Of a DNA stretch of 57,315 bases, positions 17,803-30,277 are shown in pieces (within the stretch, counting starts at the first letter, position 1; every line of letters begins with the position of its first letter). The notes beneath the pieces are model-generated. The model had not been told where the DNA came from. It did not search any database and saw only the letters and a list, made by a program, of their open reading frames with translations. This DNA is from Zygnema cylindricum. Its lineage: Eukaryota > Streptophyta > Zygnematophyceae > Zygnematales > Zygnemataceae. The position numbers and the translations under genes were made by a program. Location of the stretch: NCBI GenBank assembly GCA_037447655.1, contig JBBHKE010001595.1, positions 188,001 to 245,315 on the forward strand, written 5' to 3'.

Positions 17803-17985
17803 ACTATTTAGTAGGGCACTATATTACAATTATGAACCCTATTAGGCGGGGTACCTCAAATAACGTTCAGAAACATTTAGAATGATTAATTCTATTTGGG
17901 AATTTGCCTAAAAAAATGGGGTACCCCAATTAGAGTTATTAAAGCTAATAGCGATTAATAGCTAATAGTGTACCTGTCGTGAAAG
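17803..17985. mobile_element. MITE-like repeat, copy 1
   Basis: It aligns over most of its length with 53190-53378: both contain GGCACTA, GGGGTACCTCAAATAACG, AACATTTAG and GGTACCCCAATTAG. Its left end is cut by the C LTR, so C inserted into it. It is non-coding. Confidence 0.6.
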
Positions 17986-19605
17986 ACGGGTTCCACCTGG
18001 AAATTCTGATATCCGATTCGTATAAATGAGATTGTGCGGTGGTACTCTGATGTAAATCTTAGCCGTCTGAAATCTCTGGAAAGATACCGAGTACTGTATA
18101 TTTCACTTGTCAAGAAAAGATTCGCAAAAAGAGTTTAAAAGTTGAAACTAGATTTGGATTTGGTTATATGGTGTTGATTCTGTGGAAAAAATACGGCCGA
18201 ATCTCCAAGGCAAAAAAGTTGGTTGGTTGACTGGATTTGGTAAGTTTGATTTGGTAAGTTTTTGTACCATGAGGTACTGTATTATTATGGATTTTTGGAA
18301 GCCATCGATACGGTCGGCCTTGGAGGCCAACTTTTTTTAAGGATGGCGGTACGATGGTGTAATGTACTGTAGCTAATTAAAGTACAATACATGTACAATT
18401 GTACTGTACCTGGATGATACAGATAAGTGCCACGATAGAAATCCAATGTCCTTTAACACATTGGGCAGTCTGTAAGGAAGACCAAAATTCACCAAAATCT
18501 ACCAAAAAATATTTGTGTAAAGATATCTTGTAACGCTCCATGTCATAGATCAAAAAAAGGCGTTTTATGGTAGGCCTTTGGTAGGCGCAAGTTGTGTTAT
18601 GGGCTTTTCATGTGATCTTCTTAGATCGCTACTTTGATCACTATATTGATCAGTGTCCGTCTGATAACGTTTAATTCTCTATCGAACGATGTGCAACTCA
18701 ACCGTGTTACTATTTCTTTTCATTTTAGAACCAATACAATATGGGATTAAGGTCGTATTGTATGTTTTGCGTACAGTAGGCATATTGTATGGGCCTACTT
18801 TCACCTACTTTTGAAATATGCTCCATGTGCCTTGTCGCAATTATAGATTTTCGGCTTCAAACATTGTCGTACATATCTTATAATGAGGTACATTTCACCA
18901 CCATTCGCTATTAGAGTAAATAACGCCAGTTGGTGCCTTTTAAAAAAAAAAAAAAAACCTAAAATACAATCTATAATTCTATTTTTTCCTTTACGCTTTT
19001 TAGGGTTATTTTTTTAATTAGCGTTAATAACAAAAGTACACCGCAATGTTTATAGTGTGGTGTAAAGATAGTTTTTTCCGTACCAGAATGTACTTTTTGA
19101 AATAAAAATGTACAAAAAATGATTTAATGTAATTGCGCAAGCATGTGAATGTGCACTGGGAAAAAAGACGCAAACTCGAATATTCAGATTTTGGCGTACA
19201 AATTGTCAGGTTTTGTACGGATACATATATTAAAAAGACATCAATACCGCAGGTATTTATTATTAAAAAAAACCCAAATTAGAGTTAGCGATTAATTAGT
19301 ATATATGTTTTTTTTTTCCCAATTAGCGTCAATAACAATATTTTTTTTACGCTATTTATTTCTTTACTCTACTAGGGATTGGCCGTGTACTAAATTGTAC
19401 GCTCGTATCATTTTCACATTAACGCTTACATTAAAATTAGGGAATTGATCATGGTTGTGACTATTTTGGTTGCGCACAGTCACTTACTTCACCTTGTCAA
19501 AGATTGTACATTTTAATACACATTGGTACAAATAAAGTATTGTAGTGGTATTACGGTGTGTGCCCATGTAATCAAAACTTTGAAATGTTACTTTGGATTT
19601 TAGCA
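17986..19605. other. No gene; AT-rich with degenerate MITE-like pieces
   Basis: Around 18890-19400 it shares phrases with the TIR element at 55266 (a block around GTACTTTTT...GATTTAATG, plus AATTAGCGT motifs), and its two ends carry loosely inverted TTAGAGTAAATA / TTTACTCTACTA. I see no coding frame with a recognisable domain. Confidence 0.4.
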
Positions 19606-20290
19606 TGCAATTCTGAGACCTCTATATGTCCTCAGACTGGGCAGCTCACACGAAGCCCCTAGGATAACCTTGACCCCTTTGAATTAGTGCCACCCTTGAA
19701 GACGAAAAATCTGACCACCTTCACCTTTTTGAAGACAAGACTCCCCTGAGTCGATAGCAAAAAAAATCTCGGAATTTGCTCCCCTGAGCAATAAGTTATG
19801 GAGGGTCAAATTTGACCTTTTGTATAGGAGCTCTCTGGGAAAGAGGGATCTACCAACCAAATTTTCTAAGTCCTAAATCCATCTCTAAACCCTAGACTAC
19901 TAGAGTACTGCACCAATCATATTACTGTGTCGTACAGAAAAGTACAGGTGCCGAAGTAAGTACTTTCTGTACTGCTATCGGACGGCATGGCCAAAATGTC
20001 AATGCCTGCCATATCCAGATTCGTTCCCGTATTCTCCAGAGATGTCGCTAGCCAATGTGGTTGTGCCACGTGTCACTTGACGTGGCGATGACCTAAAATC
20101 ACCAAAGCGCCCATTCCGCGATCTTGACATCTATCGCGGCCGTTGGATCAAGATTGGCTTTTAATTCTAGCCGTCGAAAATAAATGCGTGGTATTTGTTT
20201 CGATGTCAAAACAAATGCGTGGTATTTGTTTCGTGGGGTACCGTAAACCGTACTATACAAAACTTTGTCTATCTCCTAAGAATTTGTTCG

Positions 20291-20536
20291 CGCCGTTAAA
20301 TGAAATTGTCTACGTAAACATTTATTTATAATTTAGAAAACGCTATATACAACAGCACTGATCCTAGACTAATAGGATAAAGTTACCGGCTACAGGTGAC
20401 TTGACGAACGGCACGCCGTTAAATGAAATTGTCTACGTAAACATTTATTTATAATTTAGAAAACGTTATATACCACAGCACTGATCCTAGACTAATACGA
20501 TAAAGCTACCGGCTACAGGTGACTTGACAAACGGCA
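20291..20536 (+). repeat. Tandem duplication, two units of about 123 bases
   Basis: Unit 1 (20291-20413) and unit 2 (20414-20536) begin CGCCGTTAAATG and differ at only a few positions. Each holds the A-side of the tRNA-like unit; only the second runs on into the B box. Confidence 0.85.
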
Positions 20537-20576
20537 GGTATCAAGATCAAATCCTGGGTTCGTCAAGTTCCCTTTT
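20485..20576 (+). other. tRNA-like unit in G LTR (antisense)
   Basis: The B-box-like AGATCAAATCC lies in the loop of a hairpin with 10 of 11 pairs (ACTTGACAAAC / GTTCGTCAAGT). TTTT follows at 20573-20576. Confidence 0.5.
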
Positions 20577-20778
20577 GGTAAACCTACCAAACTACTACCT
20601 GTCTCTTTTTGGACAGCATAGGCAGCCATGGCTCTAGCTCCCTCTCTAACCTTCAGTAAGTGTGACATGTGTCGGAGTTGAAGAGAGGAGTTAGAGGCAG
20701 AGTGCCTCTGCTTCTATTATGCATTTCATTTTACATGTTTATACCTAGAAAATACTAAAAGAACCATTAATTTCTACA

Positions 20779-22499
20779 TAGTGCGGATTTTACGGTGTAT
20801 TTTCCAAATTGTTCCTATGTCAATCATTACTTGCGCTTTCATTATTTTAAATATATGACAGTTGTAGACGTTGACGTCTACAAAAAAGGCGACGGTTGTA
20901 GACGTAGATTTTTTGTGACATTGTAGTTGTTCAAGGTTTCGTGACATTCCGAAGTCATGCTACCTTGTGAAGTCATCAACACCTAAACTTTCCGCCATGG
21001 CTTCCCGGTTTATTTTTCTTACCTTTTATCATTCGATATGCCATCAAATTGAGACAAAAAATATAAAAAAAAGAAAAAAAATATCTTTCATTTTATACTA
21101 TTATTATTGCTTTTCATTTAGAGATGAGAGAAAAAGAGCGGTCGAATGAGAAATATAGGGAGAGACGAGGACGTCTTAAACTTTTTTCAAATGACCCATG
21201 AATAAAAGTGGAGGTCCGAGACCCCAATGATTTTTTTTCCGTACATGCACGTGACGAGCAGTCAAAAAAATAGTGTGTACTCTCCCTGTTTCAAAAAATT
21301 TTGAAGTCATTTCACGCGTGCAATAGCGCCTCTTTTCGTCGATGGGATGTTACTTAGTTAAAATCAGATCGCGATTTGATTCTAGTATAATTGTGAAGAT
21401 GAGCTGGCGTGACGTGGAAATGGGTCGCGATGATAATAACGCCAAATTGACGTACTGTCTAAGTTCAAAGATGACGCAAAATGTACTTTGGTCCTTGCCC
21501 ATTTTTTGTACAACGTAAGATTTTCTCGTTGCAAGTCCCATTTTCTGTGAAAATGACGGGAAAAAACCCTTACTTTAACACATTGGCACACACCCTTAGA
21601 CATTGGGGGGGTGGCCTATTAGGCGGGTGGCTAAGACCATCGAGAAAGATATTGCTCGGGCAATGTAAATCCCTCCCAGTTATTGATAAGGACAAAAAAC
21701 TTACCACGCGTGTTGATTTTGGAAAGCTTTAAGTCTCAGTAAAAAAGTGTAACGGCTGAAATATAGTAAAATATAGCGTAAAGGACACGCGTCGTCATTT
21801 AAGGACAAAACACGTTTTTGAATGGCACCGACATCCACATACGCCTCTCACACATTGAACGGGACAAAGCAGTTGCGACGCAGACGGGACAAAGCAGTTG
21901 CGACGCAGATGGGACAAACCAGCTGCACTTATTTAGGATATTATTCAGTACGGGACGCACAGCTGCGATGAAGCTACGATGACGTTGAATATGATTCAGA
22001 ACAGGGCAACGCAACCGCGGTTGATATGAATCAAGTCAATGGACGGTGATAAAAGATCCAAGTGATTTACGGGATGCCGCCAAAGAGGATAGACCATCCC
22101 GAAAATAGTAATTAAGCGCCGTCCACACCTGTATTGGTCTTTCACAATATTGCACAAGTGCAAAATTAGCTCTACCGTGATTAGGAGTACTTAGACCTTA
22201 GTGGCAATTTGGTTCTTCGACGTATCTCTCAAGAACGTTTGTATCGGAGGTACAACACTATGTAATATGACAACTAAGAGTAGAAACTCACTACGAGTAT
22301 AAGACTTAGGACTTAAAACATTTGATATATCAGACTTCCAGACAGTGTAATTTGCAGACTTTTTTAGGGAAACTTATGAGTTGCATATCTTAGTGTATGC
22401 TGAATCAATTGGGACGAAAGTTTGGGAGTTGTCAGTCTTTGTGATATTCTATATTGTGGTATAGTTAGAAGTTGTTTGGATTATTGTGTCAGATTTAGT
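20779..22499. other. No recognised gene; right part probably H LTR
   Basis: A2 inserted at 22500-22504, and H sequence resumes at 29986 with the end of a 5' LTR. The DNA left of 22500 should therefore be the rest of that H LTR, but its start cannot be placed. A 25-base unit with CGGGACAAAGCAGTTGCGAC is repeated 2-3 times at about 21858-21935. The rest is AT-rich. Confidence 0.4.
21858..21935 (+). repeat. Short tandem repeat, 25-base unit
   Basis: GGGACAAAGCAGTTGCGACG appears twice in a row, followed by a degenerate third copy (GGGACAAACCAGCTGC). It may be an LTR enhancer-type repeat. Confidence 0.6.
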
Positions 22500-22504
22500 G
22501 AGCT

Positions 22505-23559
22505 GTGAAACTGTGAGACCTCCATAAGTCCTCAGAGTGGACAGCTTCCAAGAAGCCTCTAGGATAACCTTGACCCCTTTGTATTTCACCAAAAACAGCT
22601 GCCACTCTAGCAGACAATAACCTGAAAAACTTCACCCCTGTGAAGGCAAGACTCCCCTGAGTCGATAGGAAAAATAATCTCTGAATTTGCTCCACTGAGC
22701 AGTAAGTTATGGAGGGTCAAAGTTGACCTTTTGTACAAAAGCTCTCTGGGAGAGAGGGTCATATCTCCTAATTTTTCTAAGTCCTATCTCTCTCACAGAC
22801 TCTATCTACTGATGTACGGAGCCAATCAGATTACAGTTCCGTACACAAAAGTACAGTTGCCGGTGTACTTTCTGTACGGACACTGTACAACATGGCCTAA
22901 ATGTCGACACGTGGTAAGTCCGGATTCGCTCGCGTAATCCTCAAAGATGCCGCGATCCAATGTAATGCCGCCACGTGTCATCCGATGTGGTGATGATCAC
23001 AAACCCCCGAAATCCTCTTCCGCGATCTCGGCGTTAATTCCGGTCGTCCGATGAAATTCACATTTAATCGTAGCCGTAATAAATACATGCGCGGTATTCG
23101 TTTCATTAAAAAAATAAATGCACGGTATTGGTTTCTTATCCGTACCGTAATCCGTACTTTTACGTTAATGGATCTATGTCTCCCGTAAACAGTTACAGTT
23201 AAATGAATTATCCTACTTGACAATGTTTAGTTAAATATCAAACCATATAGTATGTAACACTAGTTAAAGACTTAACGGCTAAGGCTACCGGCTACCGGTT
23301 GACTGCCGTCCGCTAGGTACTAGGATCAAATCCTATGGCCGGCACATATCTTTTAGTAATTAATCCCTAGACTAATAGAAATTTCGCGTAAACCTCTGGA
23401 TAGCCTAGGTAGCCATGGCTCTAGCTCCTTCTCCAATTTCTCAATGACTACGACAAGTTTGAGAGTTGGAGAGAGAAGTTAGAGGTAGACTGCCTTGTCT
23501 TCTTTCTATATTTCTATTTAGACCTAGAAAATACTTTAAATGGACCATTAATTTCTACA
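22505..23559 (-). repeat. A2 3' LTR
   Basis: 1055 bases with the full module order. The stem-loops are decayed in part. Its U3 start resembles the start of the A1 3' LTR. Confidence 0.9.
23262..23354 (+). other. tRNA-like unit in A2 3' LTR (antisense)
   Basis: It carries the A-side phrase GGCTAAGGCTACCGG, the B-box-like AGGATCAAATCCT (23322-23334) and TTTT (23351-23354). Confidence 0.5.
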
Positions 23560-25164
23560 CTCCCCTTATTTTCTAGTCAATCTTTAATTTCAGACCACAC
23601 TTCTCCTTGCAGAAAATTAGCTTAGGGGAAGGCACAGGTTTGGTCATCATATCTGCTACCATCTCACTATTTGGTCGGTACTCTAAACAGATTATTTTGT
23701 TTTCTACTTTCTCTCTAACAAAGCTGAGTCTGATGTCCATGTGTTTGGCTTTAAAATGATGTTTAGGATTGGCACAAATAGCGATTGCTGCCTGATTATC
23801 ACAAAAAAAAATATGCACACCACTCTTAAGGTGACCAAGCTCACCAAGCACCAGAGCAAGAGGCCATATACTCAGCCTCCATGGTGGACTGAGCAATAAC
23901 TTTTTGTTGTTTGCTACTCCAACAGCAAGCCCCATCACCCACATATAATACATATCTAGAAGTGCATCTCCTCATCGGAGCATCACCATAACTGGCATCA
24001 CTCCAAATAGTGATGTCAATATTCTCCCACCCAAATGCAACCATAGATCCCTAGTTCCTATCAAATATCTAATGACTCTCTTAGCTGCCTCCCAATCCCT
24101 CTTGGTGGGAGCATTTAGACTTCTACTCAGCACTCCTACAACTGCAGCTATATCCGGCCGGGTACAATTCATAAAATAGATTAGACTTCCCACTACTTGC
24201 CTGTAAGGAATAATCTGCATGAACTTCTGTTCTTCAAGAGATAATTCCTCGTCTAAGACTATGACTCCTTCTTCCTCACTCCCCTCACTTCCCTTCTTCA
24301 ATTCCATTGGAGTTGTACAACTATTAGCTTTATCCATTTGAAATTTTTCAAGCATGTTCCCTATTGCTTCCTTTTAAGTCAATCTTATAATTTTTCTTTT
24401 TCGGTCTCTCTCTACTTGAATTCCCAAAATATATTTTGCTTCCCCCATATCCTTCATTTCAAATCTCCCCTAAAGATCGGTTTTCAGTTTATTAATTTTT
24501 TCCATTGATTTACTTAAAACAAGCAAATCATCAACATAAATTGCAATAAATATAAAACCTTCCTCATCTTCAAAAACATAGATTGAGTGATCTGAGCTGA
24601 TCCGGAAATATCCCAGACCGGTAAGAAACTCATCAAGCTTCTTATTCCACTGTCGAGGCGCCTGTTTCAAACCATAAAGAGATTTAATCAGCCGCCATAC
24701 CTTACTCTCCTCTCCTTCCTCCACAAACCCTTCAGGTTGTCGCATGAAGATCTCTTCTTCCAATTCTCCATGCAAAAAAGCTATCTTGATGTCAATCTGG
24801 TGCACTTCCATGTCTTTCGCTGCTGCCAGGCTGAGAAGTATGTGGACGGAGGGAAATCTGACCACCGGGGCAAAGGTTTCCTCGTAGTCAATTCCCTCCT
24901 TTTGTGTAAATCCCTTTGCCACTAGTCGGGCCTTGTAGCGCTCGATTGTGTTATCTGGATTCAGTTTTAATTTGAAAACCCAATTACAACCGATTGGTTT
25001 TCGGTTAGGTGGACAATCCACCAGCTCCCAAGTAACGGCTGCCATAATTGAGGCCATCTCCTCATTGATGGCTGTCTTCCACCGATTTTTTTTTGGACAA
25101 GTCATCGCCTCTCTATAAGTTTGAGGTTCATCTTGATGAGATAGTTTAGTTACCTTGTTATTAA

Positions 25165-26212
25165 TGTTGAAATTTATAGATTTCTAGAGTATTTTCTAGG
25201 TTTAAATATGTTTTTATAAAAGGAAAAAGAAAAGGACGGACAGCCTGCCTCCACCTCCGCTCTCTAGCCCCCATACTTGTTGTAGTCACTGAAGGAAAGA
25301 GAGAGAGGTTGATCCATGGCTGCCTTAGTTGAACAGACAGCTATTTTTAGTAGGTTACCAAAAATATATATGACGGACCAGAGATTTGATCCCGGGTACC
25401 TACGGTTCGTCAAATCGACCGGTAGCGGTCAGCTTTATCCTAATAGACTAGGACCAATGCTAAGTGCTATGGTATGTGATAGATATATATTTAGTTCGAA
25501 AGGATAAAGTTCATTTAACTAAAACTGTTAACGGCGTACATATATACAGTTTTATAAAGTACGTCCTACGACGCTAATTCAAAACGGATACCACGCATTT
25601 TATTTCTACATCGGAACAAATATCGCGCAAGTATTTATTCCGGCCAAGATTACGTTTCGCATATAATCCAACGGCGCACATCATGGCCGAAATCCCGGAG
25701 TGGTCACTTTGGCATTTAGTGACGTGGCATCACCTGGCGCCACGTGGAGAGACATCATTCGGTCGCGGGAATTCCGAGGAACGTACGGATGAGTGGAAAG
25801 TATACACGCGTCCACTTATGGCCTTGTCGTACAGAGGCCGTACAGAAAGTACATCGGCAGTAGTACTCTCTAGTACTATACAGTTTTGTGATTGGTTCGT
25901 ACAGGCAGTAGATAGGAGCTGTGAGAGGGAATTAGGAAAAACTAGGACTTAGGAAAATTTAGGTAGATAGTCCTCTCTCTCAGAGAGTTTGTATAAATTG
26001 GCATCTTTGCCACCCTATAACTTATCGCCTGGTTGGCCTTTTTCAGTGATTCTTTTTTCTACGGACTCAGGGGAGTCCATACTACACAGGGGTGCAGTCA
26101 AATTGTCAGTTTGCCTTCTTGGGCAGCAGTGGTTGTGGCTTAAAGTGGGTTAGTTAAATACTATCTAGAGGCTTCCTGTATTCTGTGGTCCAATGGAGGA
26201 CACAGAATTGCA
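25165..26212 (+). repeat. Solo LTR of family C in A2
   Basis: 1048 bases, TGTTGAAA to AATTGCA, flanked by ATTAA at 25160-25164 and 26213-26217, so it was a complete insertion that lost its interior by LTR recombination. It holds the stem-loop GGACTC-AGGG-GAGTCC (26063-26078). The palindrome is changed to TCCATGGC. Confidence 0.95.
25360..25450 (-). other. tRNA-like unit in C solo LTR (antisense)
   Basis: On the minus strand, TGACGAACC pairs with GGTCCGTCA (8 of 9) around a loop with GGGATCAAATC. A T-run follows (AAAAA at 25360-25364). Confidence 0.5.
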
Positions 26213-28926
26213 ATTAACCTGTTTTTCTTGCAGTCTTTTGCTACTTCTCCTTCCCCCCTCATAATCTGAGGTCGGAATAGATGGTTCTCGTGGATTCTTT
26301 AGAACAAACTCGGCTTCTCCCCTATCCCTTGATTCTGAATCAATTTCCACCACGTCTTCCGCTTCCGATAGAGTTGTCACTGGAGTTTCAACAGCCGAGT
26401 CCTTTTCGGTTTGATTTGTACCTGCAAGAATGTCATCTTCTCTAAAACCTGGATAGTTAGGAAGCTCAAAGTCATCGAAATTTTCTGACTCGAATCTGAT
26501 TTTTACTGACTTTGTATATTTGAAGGGATCCACAGACTTTCCTTCATCCATAACTACTAGATGCTTTACTAAGATTATATCTTCCCTTTTTAGATCATAA
26601 ACTCTATATCCTTTAACATCCTCATCATATCCTAATAAGTATCTCGGTTTTCCTTTAGGATCTAGCTTCAAATTAGACCGATCAGTATCTAGACTGAATA
26701 CTTGACTGCCGAAAACCTTTAAGTGAGATATGTCTGGTTTCCGGCCTGTCCATCTGTCATAAGGTGTTTGATCTTTTATAGCTGAAGTAAGAACTTTATT
26801 TTTGAGGTAATTAGCACAGTTCATTGCTTCTGCCCAAAACCTTTTTCCTATCTTCTTATCTCACAACATACTTCTAGCATTATCACTTAGTGTTATGTTT
26901 AACCTTTCATCTACCCCATTCTGTTCCGGGTTTTCTGGAACTGTCTTTTGGTGTTGGATCCCATCTTCCCTCATAAAATCCTCAAACTGGTTAGAAGTAT
27001 ACTCTCCACCATTCTCACTCCTTATTCTTTTGATTGGAGTTTCATGGAGTTTTACGCTCCATGTTTTATATTGTCTAAATCAATCCTGAGATTCGGACTT
27101 GTTTTTCAAAAAATACACTCGCGAATACCGAGACCAATCATCAGTGATAGTCATCATAAATCTCTCCCCCCCCGGTGAGGGCACTTTAGCCGGTCCCCAA
27201 ATATCTGTGTGTACTAGATCTAGAATATTTTCTCCCTTATAGGTTGCTGTTTTAGGAAAGGGTAATATGTGTGTTTTACCTTGAGCACATCCACTACAAT
27301 CACTTATATTATCATTCTCAGTTAACTTAATCCCTTCCAACACTCCCATCTTTTTCATTTCTCTTAACTTGTCTAGATTCACATGCCTAAGCCTCTTATG
27401 CCACATCATATTATCATGAACACAGCATAATAAAGTTTCTTCTTTTCATTACTTAAAACCATCCTAAACAATCCATGGCTACCTTTCTCAGCAATGAAAT
27501 AGACATCCTCCTCAAATCTAGCAGTAAAGACTCCTTCCCTAGTGCTAGTAAAAAAACCCTTATCATCTATTACGGATGTAGAGATGAGGTTTTTGTTCAG
27601 CTCCGAAATAAACAATACATCGGAGAAAGTTACTATGGATGTCTTTCCTTCTACTAACACTTTCAAATCTACCGATCCTACAAGAGTAGTGGTGACTATC
27701 CTCCCATCCGCGTACTCTATCTCTACGGTGTGAATCTTTCTTATCTTAGTGAACAGGTGCCTATCCTTACTCATGTGCATGGAGGCACCTGAATCTACAA
27801 TCTAGCCTGCTTCACCTTTCAATCCACTGTAAGCACATTTCTGCCTTCGTGGAATTTCGACCTCGTTTTTTGCCCCCAACTCCTCATCTAAAAAAAGCTC
27901 ATCGTCCTCGTCCTCCGATTCTGCCTCATGCACTTGTGTCACAAGGGTCTTTTCTTTCCCCTCGGGGTACCACCGGTCTGCCCTTCCTTTAATCGAAGCT
28001 CGGTTAGTTTAGTGCACTCTGCCATATAGTGCCCAGGTTTCTTACAAAAATGACATAAACCATTGGGAGCCCTTGGTCCAAATTGGTCGGTCTGATTTTT
28101 TCTGCTCCCTCCCCCCATAGTTTCCGACCGGTTTCCGAGAATCCTTGTTTCTCCAATCGATCGCAATTGCCAAGGCTTGGCCACTCTTTTCTCCCCTTCG
28201 GATCTCAATCGTATTCTCCAGAACGAGAATCATCCCTACCACAAAGTTCCATATCCACCTTGAGTCCGGCAAGTCCTGCACACGGTTGACTATGTTCTCG
28301 AACTCATCGGGTAACTTCATCAGTAAACAGTTAACCTTTTCTTTTTCGTTTAAATCTTTTCGCGCACTCTTTAGCTCCATGAAGAGTGTACATTGCAAAT
28401 ATCCAACATCTTCCCCCCTTTGTATACATACTCCTTAACTTTTTGATCAACCAACTGTTGTTGCTGAATCGTACCACTTCGGTACATCTCTATGAGAGCC
28501 ATCCAAAGATCGGATGCCCTTTCTACCTGCAAATGAGGACATGCAAGTCCTTGAGTGAGATGGCGTAGGATGGAGTGCTTTGCCGCCATATTGTTGAAGT
28601 CCCAGGTTTAAGTATCATTCTCCTCGTTCCTCGGAATAGGTGACATGAATGCCGAACCAGTTGCTATTGGTGTGGTCGCCTCCTTCTCCTTTCCTTTGTC
28701 CACCACCTCTCCTTCATTTGTTTCCTCCGTTGAAGGTGGATCCTCTTTTCTGGTGAATCTGCTTCCTCCAAACCATGGAGGAAATCTAAGACTTGATGGA
28801 CGCCCCAACCGTCCACTCAATATCCCCCAAAACCTTTTTTCGCATAGAGCTCCTATCATCATACTTTCCCAGTATATGAAGCCAGTTCCATTAAAGATTG
28901 GTACCTTAGAGGGTGGGCCCATAACC

Positions 28927-29980
28927 TGAAACTCTGAGACCTCCATAAGTCCTCAGAACGGACAGCTTCCAAAAAGCCTTTAGGATAACCCTGACCCCTT
29001 TGTGTTTCAGCAAAAACAACTGCCAACCTAGTAGACAATAACACTGGCCAACTTCACCCATGTGAAGGCAAGACTCTCGTGAGTCGATAGGAAAAAGAAT
29101 CTCTGAATCTGCTCCCCTGAGCTGTAAGTTATGGAGGGTCAAAGTTGACCTTTTGTACAGAAGCTCTCTGGGAGAGAGGGTCATATCTCCTAATTTTTCT
29201 AAGTCTTATCTCTCTCACTGACTCTATCTACTGATGTACGGAGCCAATCAGATTACAGTTTCGTACACAAATGTACAACTGCCGGTGTACTTTATGTACG
29301 GCCATTGTACGACATGGCCTAAATGTTGACACGTGGTATGTCCGGATTCGCTCCCGTAATCCTCGGAGATGCCGCGATCCAATGTAATTCCGCCACGTGT
29401 CATCTCATGTGGCGATGATCACAAACCGTCGAAATCCTCTTCCGCGATCTCGGGTTAATTCTGGCTATCCGATTAAATTCACATTTAATCATAGCCGTAA
29501 TAAATACATGCGCGGTATTCGTTTCATTAAAAAAATAAATGCGCGGTATTGGTTTCTTATCCGTACCGTAATCCGTACTTTTACATTAATGGATCTATGT
29601 CTCCCGTAAACAGTTACAGTTAAATGAATTATCTTACTTGACAATGTTTAATTAAATATCAAACCATATAGTATATAACACTAGTTAAAGACTTAACGAC
29701 TAAGGCTACCGGCTACCGGTTGACTGCCGTCCGGTAGGTACCAGGATCAAATCCTGTGGCCGGCACATACCTTTTAGTAAATAAACCCTTAGCTAATATA
29801 TATTTCCCGTAAACCTCTGGATAGCCTAGGTAGCCATGGTTATAGCTCCCTCTCCAATTTCTCAATGACTGCGACAAGTTTGAGAGTTGGAGAGAGAAGT
29901 TAGAGGTAGATTGCCTCGGCTTCTTTCTATATTTCTATTAAGACCTAGAAAATACTTTAAATGGACCATTAATTTCTACA
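28927..29980 (-). repeat. A2 5' LTR
   Basis: 1054 bases, partner of 22505-23559. U5 retains the in-frame ATGGAGGTCTCAGAGTTTCA. Confidence 0.9.
29685..29776 (+). other. tRNA-like unit in A2 5' LTR (antisense)
   Basis: It has the B-box-like AGGATCAAATCCT with a four-pair T stem (CAGG/CCTG), then a T-run after CATACC. Confidence 0.5.
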
Positions 29981-29985
29981 AGCTG

Positions 29986-30093
29986 TAGAAAAAAGTTGTT
30001 TGGTAAGTTCTTGATCAGCTTTTGTGAGTTTATTATGTCTACTTCTACTACTACTGTTGCTGCTTCCCCTGCTCCAATGGTCGTAGAACAACA
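29986..30093 (+). repeat. End of the 5' LTR of a plus-strand element H
   Basis: It ends in ACAACA directly before a primer-site match, so it is the U5 end of a plus-strand Copia LTR. The rest lies left of A2 (before 22500). Its sequence is unlike the other LTR families, and an in-frame ATG (30035) lies 59 bases before its end. Confidence 0.55.
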
Positions 30094-30257
30094 GGTTATG
30101 GGCCTATCATGAAGAATTCCTATCTTCTCGAGAGAAAAATATGTTTATTTGGCGGATATGGTAGAAACAAACTTCTAAAATAATAGTCTTTTCGATATTT
30201 TAGATGGTTGACAGGCAGAATCGCATCCGTCTTCGTCGAAGAAAAAATTGCAAGTAC
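30035..30257 (+). pseudogene. H gag start, with primer site at 30094-30108
   Basis: The primer site matches the 15-base half-tRNA complement at 13 positions. After its ATG the frame reads MGLS, a stop, then RIPIFSREKYVYLADM, which aligns with RVPIFNGTGFIYWESM of A1. A frameshift follows and the sequence is lost by about 30257, where an F-type LTR piece begins. Confidence 0.6.
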
Positions 30258-30277
30258 ATTTACACGGTTTCGATTCG

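Larger units (their letters stand above)
19606..20778 (-). repeat. Solo LTR of family G
   Basis: 1173 bases with start TGTAGAAATTAATGG at 20778 and end at 19606. The flanks TAGCA and TAGTG share three of five bases, so any duplication is decayed. It has GCCATGGC, the perfect promoter dyad GGTCAAATTTGACC, and one AGGG-type stem-loop. Its U5 carries the family start codon mutated to ATA. It is longer than A LTRs because of an internal 123-base duplication. Confidence 0.8.
23560..28926 (-). pseudogene. A2 gag-pol (broken)
   Basis: Aligned to the A1 protein it reads gag (28371-28946), zinc knuckle (27939-28208), protease linker (27406-27780), integrase (26165-26824 and 27080-27409), RT (24470-25105) and RNase H (23573-24355). 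Damage includes frameshifts in gag, loss of the second half of the gag helix region near 28390, stops in integrase, the nested C LTR between integrase and RT, and a deletion of about 36 bases in RNase H near 23850. The primer site 28912-28926 is intact (15 of 15). Confidence 0.9.
22505..29980 (-). mobile_element. Decayed Copia element A2, with nested solo C LTR
   Basis: LTRs at 22505-23559 and 28927-29980 with AGCTG duplicated at 22500-22504 and 29981-29985. Without the nested LTR and its duplication it is about 6.4 kb, like A1. It inserted into an H LTR. Confidence 0.93.

Noticed and set aside
21858-21935. CRISPR-like direct repeats
   Set aside because: Repeats are contiguous without spacers and degenerate quickly; this is a simple tandem repeat in a eukaryotic context.
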